This document shows, piece after piece, positions 44,118-52,407 of a stretch of DNA of 64,000 nt (position 1 is its first letter; each line of letters begins with the position of its first letter). A program made the translations under genes and the position numbers. Under the pieces are notes generated by a model that saw nothing but the letters and a program-made list of their open reading frames with translations, did no database searches and was not told the origin of the DNA. Source of the DNA: Secundilactobacillus silagincola (GTDB taxonomy: Bacteria; Bacillota; Bacilli; Lactobacillales; Lactobacillaceae); the NCBI RefSeq assembly GCF_002583405.1, contig NZ_BCMJ01000004.1, forward strand, positions 186,001 to 250,000, read 5' to 3'.

Positions 44118-44243
44118 AGAATATTCTTATCGTTTCCGTATGGATTACGTATCGAATGTGTAAAGGTCTGGACAGGCAGATAAAGATACACGTTAACTTT
44201 CTCTAGCAAATGACACTAGAGCTACTATTTTAGCCGTAGGTCG

Positions 44244-44420
44244 CCAGCGTCTCCATCTGCTGTGTCGGTGGTGTTAGGGCGTTTCGCCCTTACAGCACGG
44301 GACGACATTTAAGACGCGCGTTCTTTGCGTGGCTTAGATGCGAGGCGAAAGACCTTGGCTTTCGCCGGTCCCCACAGCGATGGAGACGCTGGGGGCCGAA
44401 GGCGGACCCATCAGCTTTTT
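44244..44420 (+). other. Highly structured intergenic element, possible small RNA
   Basis: CCAGCGTCTCCATC (44244-44257) and GATGGAGACGCTGG (44379-44392) pair perfectly, extended by GCTGTG (44259-44264) with CACAGC (44373-44378). The enclosed 108 nt hold GGGCG-TTT-CGCCC and GCGAAAG-ACCTTG-GCTTTCGC type hairpins. On the plus strand a competing GCTG-GGG / CCC-CAGC hairpin with TTTTTT follows (44388-44420). No ORF of value is inside. It is GC-rich compared with its surroundings. Confidence 0.5.
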
Positions 44421-44436
44421 TACTCTAGCTGTAATG

Positions 44437-44595
44437 CACCACTGTTACATTGCCGAAACGCGCAAAAAAAGGCAACGCCCGGCCATATAAGCAAAGGCCC
44501 CCACACAGTCAAAAATCAGGCACACCACTGTTACATTGCCCAAACGCGCAAAAAAGGCAACGCCCGGCCATATAAGCAAAGGCCCCCACACAGTC
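44437..44595. repeat. Tandem direct repeat of a hairpin arm
   Basis: Two units of about 73 bp (44437-44510 and 44523-44595) share CACCACTGTTACATTGCC, then AACGCGCAAAAAAGGCAACG, then CCCGGCCATATAAGC and AAAGGCCCCCACACAGTC. Only the second is followed by its complementary arm, so the first is a half copy, like 32699-32772. Confidence 0.85.
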
Positions 44596-44657
44596 CAAAA
44601 CCAGACTGTATGGGGGCCTTTGCTTATATTCTGGGCGTTAACCGCCTTTTTTTACGC
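44545..44657 (-). terminator. Very long terminator hairpin of adhE
   Basis: ATATAAGCAAAGGCCCCCA-ACAGTC pairs with GACTGT-TGGGGGCCTTTGCTTATAT around a CCAAAACC loop, and AACGCC / GGCGTT and the A/T runs extend the stem. It begins four bases beyond the adhE stop codon. The loop CCAAAACC is the same as in family B palindromes. Confidence 0.85.
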
Positions 44658-44660
44658 TCT

Positions 44661-47282
44661 CTACTTTTCTACACCTTTCCCATCATACTCATCAATCATA
44701 ATCTGACGCAATTCACCGATCAATGGTTCTTTAGGGTTAGCAGTTGTACATTGGTCTTCGTATGCTAATTCGGCTAATTTATCAACCGTTTCGTCGAAGT
44801 GCTTCTTATCAACGCCGTTAGCTTTCAAACTCAAAGTAACGTCCACTGAGTGAGCTAATTCAATAATCTTGTTAACCAAGGCTTCCTTGAGTTCTTCCTT
44901 ATTCTTGCCAGTTAAACCAATGTATCTGGCAATTTCAGCGTAGTCCTCATCCGCACGGAAGTATTCGTACTTAGGCCAAGTAGTCAGCTTACGAGGTTCC
45001 TTAAAGTTGTACCGGATAACGTGTGGCAAAGTGATGGCAATTGCTAAACCATGAGGGAGTCCGAACTCACCACCAAGTTTGTGGGCAATCGAGTGGTTAA
45101 CACCTAAGAAGGCGTTAGCGAAGGCCATACCAGCAATGGTAGCTGCGTTATGCATTTCTTCGCGGGCTTGTAAATCACCGTTGTATGAAGCCGTTAAGTT
45201 TTCGAAGACTAACTTAATCGCTTGCAGTGACCATGGACGGGTGTAATCTGATGCCATGTTTGAAACGAATGATTCAATAGCATGGGTCAAAACATCCAAA
45301 CCGGCGTATGAAATGGTCTTCTTTGGCAGGCTTTCGATGAATTGTGAGTCCACAATGGCAACGTCTGGGGTCAATGCATAGTCAGCTAATGGGTACTTAA
45401 CGTGGGTCTTAGCATCCGTAATAACGGCAAATGGTGTCACTTCTGAACCAGTACCAGAGGTAGTTGGAATAGCAACGAATTGTGCTTTAGTTGCTTTTTC
45501 AAACTGGTAAGTTCGCTTCCGAATGTCCAAGAACTTCTGCTTTGCACCGAAGAAGCTTGCATCTGGATGCTCGTAGAATAACCACATGCACTTAGCAGCA
45601 TCCATTGGAGAACCGCCACCTAATGCGATGATCGTATCAGGCTGGAAGTTCTTCATTTGAGCATAACCCTTTTCAACCGTATCAGTTGTTGGGTCTGACT
45701 CCATTACTGAGAAGAGTTGATATTCAAAGCCGTCTGGACGACGCTTCAGTTCACCAAGTACCTTGTCAACGTAGCCAAGTGAGATCATGGCTGGGTCAGC
45801 AACAATGAAGGCTTTCTTAATACCAGGCATATCGCCAAGGTAACGTACAGATGTCTTTTCAAAGTAAACTCGGGGTAATTTAATCCATTGCATATTATTC
45901 CGCCGCTTTGCGATTGTTTTAATGTTTAAAAGGTCAAACGATGAAACGTTGTGTGAAACCGAGTTCTTGCCCCATGAACCAGTACCAAGAGTTAATGAAG
46001 GAATCATTTCGTTGTAAAGGTTACCAATACCACCAAGAGCTGATGGGGTGTTCACCAATACACGACTAGCCTTCATCTTGATGCCGTATTCCGTAGCAAG
46101 GTCTTCATCCAAGGTGTGAATGGCTGCGGTATGACCGAGGCCGCCAAAGTGAAGTAAGTCGTTAGCAATCTTGAAACCTTCTTCATGGTTGGCTGACTTG
46201 TAAACGGAGATCACTGGGCAAAGTTTTTCGGCTGAGAGCCAGTTGTCTGGACCAACAGTGTTTAATTCAGCAGCTAAAACTTTAGTATCTTCGGGAACTT
46301 CAATTCCGGCTAATTTAGCAATATTGACGGCTGACATACCAGCGATTGGCCCTTTAACACCGCCACGTTTTGGATCGTACATGGCATCTGCTAAAGCTTT
46401 TTGTTCAGACTTCTTAATGAAGAAGACTTTACGATCCTTCATTTCCTTCTTAACGGCATCGTAAATGTCGGTGTCAATAATGATACTGTTTTCAGTGGCA
46501 CAAACCATCCCATTATCAAAGGTCTTAGAAAGAACGATATCGTTGACTGCACGTTTGATGTTAGCAGTCTTTTCAATGTAAGCAGGACCGTTACCAGGAC
46601 CAACGCCTAAAGCAGGCTTCCCAGTTGAGTAAGCAGCCTTAACCATGCCGGGACCACCAGTAGCAAGTACTGAGGCAACTTGTGGGTGGTTCATCAAAGC
46701 AGTGGTTGCTTCAAGGCTTGGTTCTTCAATCCACTGAATCACACCTTCAGGAGCACCGGCTGCAATAGCGGCGTCACGAACCACTTTGGCAGCTTCTACA
46801 GAACACTTCTGCGCTTGTGGATGGAAGGCAAAGATGATTGGGTTACGCGTCTTAACGGCAATTAATGACTTGAACATAGTCGTAGAAGTTGGGTTAGTCA
46901 CCGGTGTCACACCAGCTAAAATACCAAGTGGTTCTGCAACTTTGATTAATTGACGTTCCTTATCATCTTCAATGATACCAACAGTTTTATCATTCTTAAT
47001 GCTGTGCCAAATTTCTTCAGTGGCAAACATGTTTTTAATCGCTTTATCTTCCCAAACACCACGACCAGTTTCGTCCACAGCGAGTTTAGCTAAACGCATA
47101 TGTTGGTCCAAACCGGCGATTGCCATTTGGTGCACAATATGGTCGACTTTTTTCTGATCAAAATTATCCATTCCACACAGAGCATCGTGTGCTTTATTAA
47201 CTAATTCATCAATCTGATTATTGATGCTAACGGGCTTTTTAGGCTTTTCATTATTTGATTTTGAATTCATTTCTTTTAACAT
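44661..47282 (-). CDS. adhE: Bifunctional acetaldehyde-CoA/alcohol dehydrogenase
   Basis: An 873-residue fusion. The N-terminal aldehyde dehydrogenase half (about 1-440) reduces acetyl-CoA to acetaldehyde, with catalytic Cys in NGMVCATEN. The C-terminal iron alcohol dehydrogenase half (about 460-865) makes ethanol, with metal ligands in GLDVLTHAIESFVS, GVNHSIAHKLGG and LPHGLA. AdhE forms spirosome filaments in other bacteria. GGAGGG precedes the ATG. The promoter carries a Rex-like site and a cre-like box. It reoxidises NADH in heterolactic fermentation and could also use acetaldehyde from ethanolamine ammonia-lyase. Confidence 0.97.
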   Translation of the reverse strand: MLKEMNSKSNNEKPKKPVSINNQIDELVNKAHDALCGMDNFDQKKVDHIVHQMAIAGLDQHMRLAKLAVDETGRGVWEDKAIKNMFATEEIWHSIKNDKTVGIIEDDKERQLIKVAEPLGILAGVTPVTNPTSTTMFKSLIAVKTRNPIIFAFHPQAQKCSVEAAKVVRDAAIAAGAPEGVIQWIEEPSLEATTALMNHPQVASVLATGGPGMVKAAYSTGKPALGVGPGNGPAYIEKTANIKRAVNDIVLSKTFDNGMVCATENSIIIDTDIYDAVKKEMKDRKVFFIKKSEQKALADAMYDPKRGGVKGPIAGMSAVNIAKLAGIEVPEDTKVLAAELNTVGPDNWLSAEKLCPVISVYKSANHEEGFKIANDLLHFGGLGHTAAIHTLDEDLATEYGIKMKASRVLVNTPSALGGIGNLYNEMIPSLTLGTGSWGKNSVSHNVSSFDLLNIKTIAKRRNNMQWIKLPRVYFEKTSVRYLGDMPGIKKAFIVADPAMISLGYVDKVLGELKRRPDGFEYQLFSVMESDPTTDTVEKGYAQMKNFQPDTIIALGGGSPMDAAKCMWLFYEHPDASFFGAKQKFLDIRKRTYQFEKATKAQFVAIPTTSGTGSEVTPFAVITDAKTHVKYPLADYALTPDVAIVDSQFIESLPKKTISYAGLDVLTHAIESFVSNMASDYTRPWSLQAIKLVFENLTASYNGDLQAREEMHNAATIAGMAFANAFLGVNHSIAHKLGGEFGLPHGLAIAITLPHVIRYNFKEPRKLTTWPKYEYFRADEDYAEIARYIGLTGKNKEELKEALVNKIIELAHSVDVTLSLKANGVDKKHFDETVDKLAELAYEDQCTTANPKEPLIGELRQIMIDEYDGKGVEK

Positions 47283-47319
47283 TCTTAACCCTCCATCATG
47301 AAAATACTGGCTAATTTCT

Positions 47320-47370
47320 TTGTTATCTCTTTCACAAAGACTATAATATCATACTTTTTTTAAATGTAAA
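47320..47370 (-). promoter_or_regulatory. adhE promoter with Rex-like operator
   Basis: On the minus strand TTTACA (47365-47370), a 16-bp spacer and TATTAT (47343-47348). Just downstream, 47320-47337 reads TTGTTATCTCTTTCACAA, matching 12 of the 14 fixed bases of the Rex consensus TTGTGAA-N4-TTCACAA. Its position over the start point fits repression by the NADH sensor Rex. Confidence 0.6.
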
Positions 47371-47461
47371 TAGCCAAAATAAATTTATTTTTTTACGTTT
47401 TCTGCTTAATTTTTTCCTTACTCCACCAGTATATACAAGTGTTTTCACTGATTTACTAGCA

Positions 47462-47477
47462 ATGTAAGCGGTTAAAT
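47462..47477. promoter_or_regulatory. cre-like box upstream of adhE
   Basis: ATGTAAGCGGTTAAAT matches the CcpA site consensus WTGNAANCGNWNNCAW with one mismatch. It lies about 95 bp upstream of the adhE -35 box. The rest of 47371-47583 shows no gene. Confidence 0.45.
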
Positions 47478-47583
47478 ATATAGTTTGTGAAATAAAATAC
47501 TATAAGGCGATAAAGTGAAACTTTTCCTGAAAATAATTTTCTTTCTCTTCTGGATCCGATGATACCGGCATTTCAGAGCAAAA

Positions 47584-47613
47584 TAAAAAAGTTCCGCAAA
47601 AACGGGACTTTTT
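47584..47613 (-). terminator. Rho-independent terminator
   Basis: AAAAAAGT-CCG, loop, CGG-ACTTTTTT, directly after the DUF1836 gene (minus strand). Confidence 0.75.
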
Positions 47614-47619
47614 TAGAAA

Positions 47620-48147
47620 TTATTTCACTTTTTTAATGGGTTTGATTGGCTTTTGAATCATCCGCAGCAACTGCTCTGATTGGATTCGGTTTAAAATCGT
47701 ATCTGCAGCAACCTGCATTAGCTTATCGTTCAAGGTTTTAGCTGGTGCTTCCGGCTGTCCTTGACCTAAATTCTTTAGTGAGTTGTTCAAAACATCGATG
47801 AAATTATCGTAGGCCTGCTTAGGGAAGTCCCCCGCCGTCACTTGATCGATTCCATGACGAATCGTTTCGGTTGAAAAGAGCGGCTTCAATAGCCCAATCA
47901 ACAATAAATCAGCTAACTGCATGGTCTGATATTTCTTTTTGACTGGTGCAATAATCACCTGGTGTTTAACGTAATTATTGATCATTGCTGGTGTGATTGG
48001 TTCAACACCTAGCTGACCAATGGCGTCATTAACAAAGGCCACGACCTGGTCCATATACAAATCAAACTTGGGTAATTCACTCCAATGCGGTAACTTAACC
48101 TGACGAATCTGAGCTTCCCAGCGATTATATTGATCGAATTCTGCCAT
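47620..48147 (-). CDS. DUF1836 putative DNA-binding protein
   Basis: A 175-residue protein. The DUF1836 helix-turn-helix-like stretch is PITPAMINNYVKHQVIIAPVKKKYQTMQLADLLLIGLLK (about residues 50-90), followed by helices and a basic tail (KPIKPIKKVK). Such proteins resemble MerR-type DNA binders lacking an effector domain. Start MAEFDQY has AAAGGAG upstream and replaces the frame start at 48177. It stands alone, so a target is not evident. Confidence 0.82.
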   Translation of the reverse strand: MAEFDQYNRWEAQIRQVKLPHWSELPKFDLYMDQVVAFVNDAIGQLGVEPITPAMINNYVKHQVIIAPVKKKYQTMQLADLLLIGLLKPLFSTETIRHGIDQVTAGDFPKQAYDNFIDVLNNSLKNLGQGQPEAPAKTLNDKLMQVAADTILNRIQSEQLLRMIQKPIKPIKKVK

Positions 48148-48241
48148 TTTAGCCACTCCTTTATATAGTATATTCAACTACTTTATAATTATTGTAGCAT
48201 GTTTACCTAGTTTTATAAACTAGATATTAAAAGAGTTAAAG

Positions 48242-48270
48242 AAAGCCCGCTGGTTAATCTCACCGCGGAC
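48242..48270 (-). terminator. Probable terminator of the P-type ATPase gene
   Basis: On the minus strand GTCCGCGGT, loop, ACCAGCGGGC followed by TTTCTTT, 15 bp after the stop codon. The stem has a mismatch. Confidence 0.6.
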
Positions 48271-48284
48271 CTAGAATTATCGGA

Positions 48285-50609
48285 TTAACGCCAATTTATT
48301 CGCGCCAGTATTCGTTTGCCAACCACTTCTTGAACAAGATAAAAGAAAGGATAGATGCTGGCTAACAGCGGCAGGTAAAACACTGCCATCTGCCAGTTGA
48401 AGATACCTTCCAAAGAAAACAGTTTGCCAAAGAAAATAAAAATCAAGGCGAAACACCCTGCCATCAATAGCACTAATGCAAGTTTTAGCCGATTAAGCGG
48501 TCTGGCAACCATCAATAAAGCCACCAAACAAACGGCGCCGGTTAACAGTACCGAAAGCGTCGAAGTCTCGGTGTAATTTAAATTGAACTGCACGCCACCC
48601 ACCAGATCTATCACTAGAATATAGGCCACCACGCAAATAGCAGCGGGTGCTGCAATCACCATTACTTGTTTCATAAATTGTCCCGATATTCGTTGATAAT
48701 TCGGCTCCAGTGCCAATACGAAGGTGGGAATACCCACCGTTAAGACTGAAATCGGTGTTAGCTGGATTGGCTGGAAGGGATATCCATTTCGCATAAAAAT
48801 AAAAATGATACTTAACGCCACGGAATACATCGTTTTGATTAAAAATAGGGACGCCACCCGTTCAATGTTATTTACCACTCGCCGACCCTCATTCAACACA
48901 TTGAGCATGGCATCAAAATTTGAATCAACCAGGACAAAATCGGCAATACTTTTAGCCGCTTCACTGCCACTAGCCATGGCGATGCCACAATCAGCCTGTC
49001 GTAACGCCAAAATATCGTTTACACCGTCACCCGTCATCGCAACTGAATGCCCTGCCCGTTGCCAAGCCTTGACTAACTGCTTCTTCTGGGTAGGAGTAAC
49101 GCGGCCAAAAACGGTATATTTAGCGACTAACTGATCATAATCAATGTCACCCTCTAAGCTGCTCATATCAATTAATTGCGCCCAGTTCTTGATACCGGCA
49201 CGTGACGCAATGTTGGCCACTGTCGTTGGGTTATCGCCGGAAATAACTTTCAAGGCAACATCTTGATTCTGAAAATAACGAAAGGTCTCAACAGCGTTTT
49301 CGCGAATCTCATCCTCAATTAGAATTAGGCCAAGTACCGTGACATTACCTAGATTATCAGCATTCATTTCAGTAGTCTGGGCAATGCAAAGCACCCGATA
49401 CCCTTCCGCAGCGTATCCTTCGATCTGCTTTGCCAAATTGGCCGGTACCCGTTTGAGAACAAACTCTGGTGCGCCAATGACGTAGTTACCCTGTTGAACA
49501 CTGACACCGCTCCACTTCCGAGCTGAAGAGAACGGCACCACTTTTGTCGGCTGCCATTCCGGATTAGTTAAAGCGCTATTCAACGCACGGGCTGTTTCGT
49601 TATCGTCCCCAATGGCGTTAATGGTACCGCCAATAATCAGTTTCACCTGATCTAGAGATTGCTGATGCCAAGGCACAATTTTACTCAACTGAAGTTTGCC
49701 ACTCGTGATGGTTCCCGTCTTATCTAGTCCCAGAACATCAACTCGTGCCAAGCCTTCAATAGCTGGTAGCTCTCGGACCAATACACGGTGCCGGGCAAGA
49801 TTCATTGCTGAAACTGCCAGAGAAACTGACGTCAACAAGACTAGGCCTTCGGGAATCATGCCAATCATGGCAGCTGTTGTCCCTAAAATAGCTTGGTTAA
49901 TACTGCTGTGGTTTAATAGACGCGAAATAAAGAGGACAGTGCCCAGCGGAACGATCACAACGGTCAGAATTTTAATAATCCGATTAATGGTATTCAGCAG
50001 CTGACTATTAGTACTTTCGCCTGACTGAACTTCGCCTGACATAGTATTGATAAAACTCTTTGCCCCAACATGGGTTGCTCGAACTACGGCTTGACCACTG
50101 ACCAAAAAGCTGCCCGAGACCACCGAATCGCCAGTCGTCTTAGCAATCGGTGTTGCTTCACCGGTAATCTGTGATTCATCCACTTCAATACCCTTAGTCT
50201 CTAAAATCAGGCCATCAACTGGCAGCTGGTCACCCCGGTGCATCACCAGCAGATCATCTTGAACGATCGCATCTTGGTGGAGCTCCACTGTTCCGCTAGC
50301 CCGCTTAACCTCATAAGTAGATTCAGATAATAGACTCATTTTATCGATTTGACGCTTAGAGCGAATTTCCTGGAAGATGCCGATAGCCGTATTCACGATG
50401 GCAACACCTAAAAACAGCTCATTTTTATAACTACCTGTAATCAGCACCAAAGCACCGAGAACCAAGTTGATCAAATTAAACCAAGTCAGTAAGTTGTCTC
50501 GGAAAATGGCCTTAATTGAACGCGTTAGTGACGGTGCTGGTTCGTTTTGCCGTCCAGTATCGATTCGCTGTTGCACTTGTTTAGCTGTTAAGCCTTGTGA
50601 AATCGGCAT
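48285..50609 (-). CDS. Cation-transporting P-type ATPase
   Basis: A 774-residue E1-E2 ATPase. The phosphorylation motif is DKTGTITSG, the hinge is TGDGVNDILALRQADCGIAMASGSEAAK, and the helix-4 motif is IPEGLVLLTS. The last reads PEGL followed by VLL rather than PAV, as in streptococcal CaxP/Exp7-like pumps and unlike standard P2A calcium pumps. There are about ten helices. ATG at 50609 has GGAAGGTGG upstream, better than the GTG at 50621. It is a probable calcium or divalent-cation exporter, but the ion is not certain. It is read alone. Confidence 0.88.
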   Translation of the reverse strand: MPISQGLTAKQVQQRIDTGRQNEPAPSLTRSIKAIFRDNLLTWFNLINLVLGALVLITGSYKNELFLGVAIVNTAIGIFQEIRSKRQIDKMSLLSESTYEVKRASGTVELHQDAIVQDDLLVMHRGDQLPVDGLILETKGIEVDESQITGEATPIAKTTGDSVVSGSFLVSGQAVVRATHVGAKSFINTMSGEVQSGESTNSQLLNTINRIIKILTVVIVPLGTVLFISRLLNHSSINQAILGTTAAMIGMIPEGLVLLTSVSLAVSAMNLARHRVLVRELPAIEGLARVDVLGLDKTGTITSGKLQLSKIVPWHQQSLDQVKLIIGGTINAIGDDNETARALNSALTNPEWQPTKVVPFSSARKWSGVSVQQGNYVIGAPEFVLKRVPANLAKQIEGYAAEGYRVLCIAQTTEMNADNLGNVTVLGLILIEDEIRENAVETFRYFQNQDVALKVISGDNPTTVANIASRAGIKNWAQLIDMSSLEGDIDYDQLVAKYTVFGRVTPTQKKQLVKAWQRAGHSVAMTGDGVNDILALRQADCGIAMASGSEAAKSIADFVLVDSNFDAMLNVLNEGRRVVNNIERVASLFLIKTMYSVALSIIFIFMRNGYPFQPIQLTPISVLTVGIPTFVLALEPNYQRISGQFMKQVMVIAAPAAICVVAYILVIDLVGGVQFNLNYTETSTLSVLLTGAVCLVALLMVARPLNRLKLALVLLMAGCFALIFIFFGKLFSLEGIFNWQMAVFYLPLLASIYPFFYLVQEVVGKRILARINWR

Positions 50610-50704
50610 GTTCCAAACCACCTTCCATATCTCTTGCTAACATTGTACAAAATTTACAAGCAACTTGGGCTAATCTACCGATTTCTTTAAAGAAAAGCCA
50701 ATAT

Positions 50705-50726
50705 TTGTAAGCGCTTTTGCTATAAT
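50705..50726 (+). promoter_or_regulatory. Promoter with cre-like box for the aldo/keto reductase
   Basis: TATAAT lies at 50721-50726. TTTGTAAGCGCTTTTG at 50705-50719 resembles a CcpA cre box (two mismatches at the end) and sits just upstream of the -10. No good -35 box is seen. Confidence 0.45.
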
Positions 50727-50761
50727 AAAAGAGAAGACTATCAGAGAAGGGGTACCAATTC

Positions 50762-51610
50762 ATGGCTGAAACGACGATTAAACTGGCTGATGGCAATGAA
50801 ATGCCACTGGTTGGCTTCGGAACTTACTTAATTAATACACAAGAGTTGATGGATACGTCCATTAAAACCGCATTTGACGCTGGTTATCGACTATTCGACA
50901 CGGCTCAACTTTACCGTAATGAGGATTTTCTGGGACAGACTTTAGTTAATCTGCAGATTCCCCGCGACCAGATCTTTATCACTTCAAAAATTGCTGAAAT
51001 AAGCCAAGGATACGAGAATACGATTAAAAGTATTGATGGCTCTCTAGAACGGTTAAAGACTAACTACCTTGATCTATTATTAGTCCACTGGCCGGTACAG
51101 GAATATTTCTTCGATACTTGGCGAGCATTGGAAAAACTTAAAGCCGACGGAAAAGTAAAATCAATTGGGGTTTCTAACTTTAGCGTCGCACACCTAGAGC
51201 TATTAAAGACTCAGGCAAAGGAAATGCCCGTCGTTAACCAAGTTGAACGACACCCTTACTTGAACCAGCGGGCATTGGTGGCATTTGATAAAGCGCAAAA
51301 TATCGTGACACAGGCGTGGAGTCCACTGGGACGCGGTGTAACGCTCGATAACGAAATGCTAAAGAAAATGGCGGATCACCACCGCGTTTCAGTTGCGCAG
51401 CTCATTTTAAAGTGGCACCTACAAAATGGCGTAGCAGTCATCCCCAAGTCTAAAACACCTAGTCGAATTATTGAGAACCATCAGCTGGACTTTGAGCTAT
51501 CTGAGGATGAAAGTGGCATGATTGATTTACTGAACCGCAATCAACGAACTGGCGATGATCCTGAAATTGTTTATGAAACTGGTAAACAATACAAGGTTTA
51601 CAAGGAATAG
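50762..51610 (+). CDS. Aldo/keto reductase
   Basis: A 282-residue NADPH-dependent reductase of the AKR5-like group (2,5-diketogluconate reductase type). The catalytic tetrad is seen as Asp and Tyr in RLFDTAQLYRNEDFLG, Lys in FITSKIAE and His in LLVHWPVQ. The cofactor-binding end is VIPKSKTPSRIIENHQ. GAAGGGG precedes the ATG. It is monocistronic. The usual Tyr environment (Y-GNE) is replaced by YRNED, so the substrate range may differ. Confidence 0.92.
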   Translation: MAETTIKLADGNEMPLVGFGTYLINTQELMDTSIKTAFDAGYRLFDTAQLYRNEDFLGQTLVNLQIPRDQIFITSKIAEISQGYENTIKSIDGSLERLKTNYLDLLLVHWPVQEYFFDTWRALEKLKADGKVKSIGVSNFSVAHLELLKTQAKEMPVVNQVERHPYLNQRALVAFDKAQNIVTQAWSPLGRGVTLDNEMLKKMADHHRVSVAQLILKWHLQNGVAVIPKSKTPSRIIENHQLDFELSEDESGMIDLLNRNQRTGDDPEIVYETGKQYKVYKE

Positions 51611-51615
51611 ACAGA

Positions 51616-51653
51616 AAAAAAGCGTACCGAAAATTTTCGGTACGCTTTTTTAG
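51616..51653. terminator. Bidirectional terminator
   Basis: AAAAAAAGCGTACCGAAAA / TTTTCGGTACGCTTTTTT, a near-perfect hairpin between the convergent reductase and hsp20 genes. Confidence 0.92.
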
Positions 51654-51680
51654 TGGATGCAATCAAATCATGTTCAGTGA

Positions 51681-52106
51681 TTAGTCAATCGCAATGTGAT
51701 GACTATCTTGCTTATCTTCAGTCATCTTTGGCAGAGTCAGTTTAAGGATGCCGCCATCATAGGTTGCCTTGACGTTATCTTCATCAACTCCTGGCAGATA
51801 GAAGCTGCGGGTAACGTTGCTTGAGCTGCGTTCTTGACGGAGAACACGGCCCTTTTCATCCTTGTCTTCTTTATCCAAATTGTGAACGGCATTGATCCGT
51901 AACGTGTTGTCACGATAATCAATGTGAATACCATCCTTCTTGAAGCCAGGTAGTTCAGCGGCTACTTCATAACTCTTGTCATTTTCTTTAATATCGGTTT
52001 TCATATCATCACTGCCGAAGAATTTCTGACCAAAGTTACCAAAGTCGTTGAAGAAGTTCATTGGATCCAAATCGTTAAAGTTTCTGTTTGCTAAATAGTT
52101 AGTCAT
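51681..52106 (-). CDS. hsp20: Hsp20/alpha-crystallin small heat-shock protein
   Basis: A 141-residue holdase chaperone. The alpha-crystallin domain covers about 40-135, with ELPGFKKDGIHIDYRDNTLRI and the conserved SFYLPGVDEDNVKATYDGGILKLTLPK (A-x-x-x-n-GvL-like motif). The I-x-I-type tail is short (HHIAID). GAAAGGGG precedes the ATG. A perfect CIRCE lies upstream at 52220-52246, so HrcA should repress it. Confidence 0.95.
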   Translation of the reverse strand: MTNYLANRNFNDLDPMNFFNDFGNFGQKFFGSDDMKTDIKENDKSYEVAAELPGFKKDGIHIDYRDNTLRINAVHNLDKEDKDEKGRVLRQERSSSNVTRSFYLPGVDEDNVKATYDGGILKLTLPKMTEDKQDSHHIAID

Positions 52107-52219
52107 AGTGAAAAACCCCTTTCAGAATTTTAAACTAAGGTTAGTGGACATGTGGTTCTTATCTCCTTACCAACCTTACATTGTCTATATTAGTCAGTAT
52201 TGGTCAGGAATGCAAGAAA

Positions 52220-52246
52220 TTAGCACTCGAATGTTGAGAGTGCTAA
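52220..52246. promoter_or_regulatory. CIRCE element (HrcA operator)
   Basis: TTAGCACTC-N9-GAGTGCTAA, all 18 arm bases matching the CIRCE consensus, 114 bp upstream of hsp20. Confidence 0.95.
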
Positions 52247-52291
52247 TTCCTTTTTTAAATAGTCTCTACAAACGCCTATATATCAGCATTT

Positions 52292-52338
52292 AAAAAAGTC
52301 TTCGAACGATATCAAGAATCACAGTTCGAAGACTTTTT
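52292..52338. terminator. Bidirectional terminator
   Basis: AAAAAAGTCTTCGAAC, loop, GTTCGAAGACTTTTT. It ends the rbsD-symporter operon before the hsp20 promoter. Confidence 0.88.
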
Positions 52339-52407
52339 AATTTTTAATTGCTAAAGGTCAAACTTTTTAAACATTTAATCAGTCAAATATACATTACTAT
52401 TTGATGA

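Noticed and set aside
44325-44768. 147-residue plus-strand frame across the adhE 3' region
   Set aside because: It runs through tandem repeats, a terminator hairpin and the antisense of adhE. The repeated peptide only reflects the DNA repeat.
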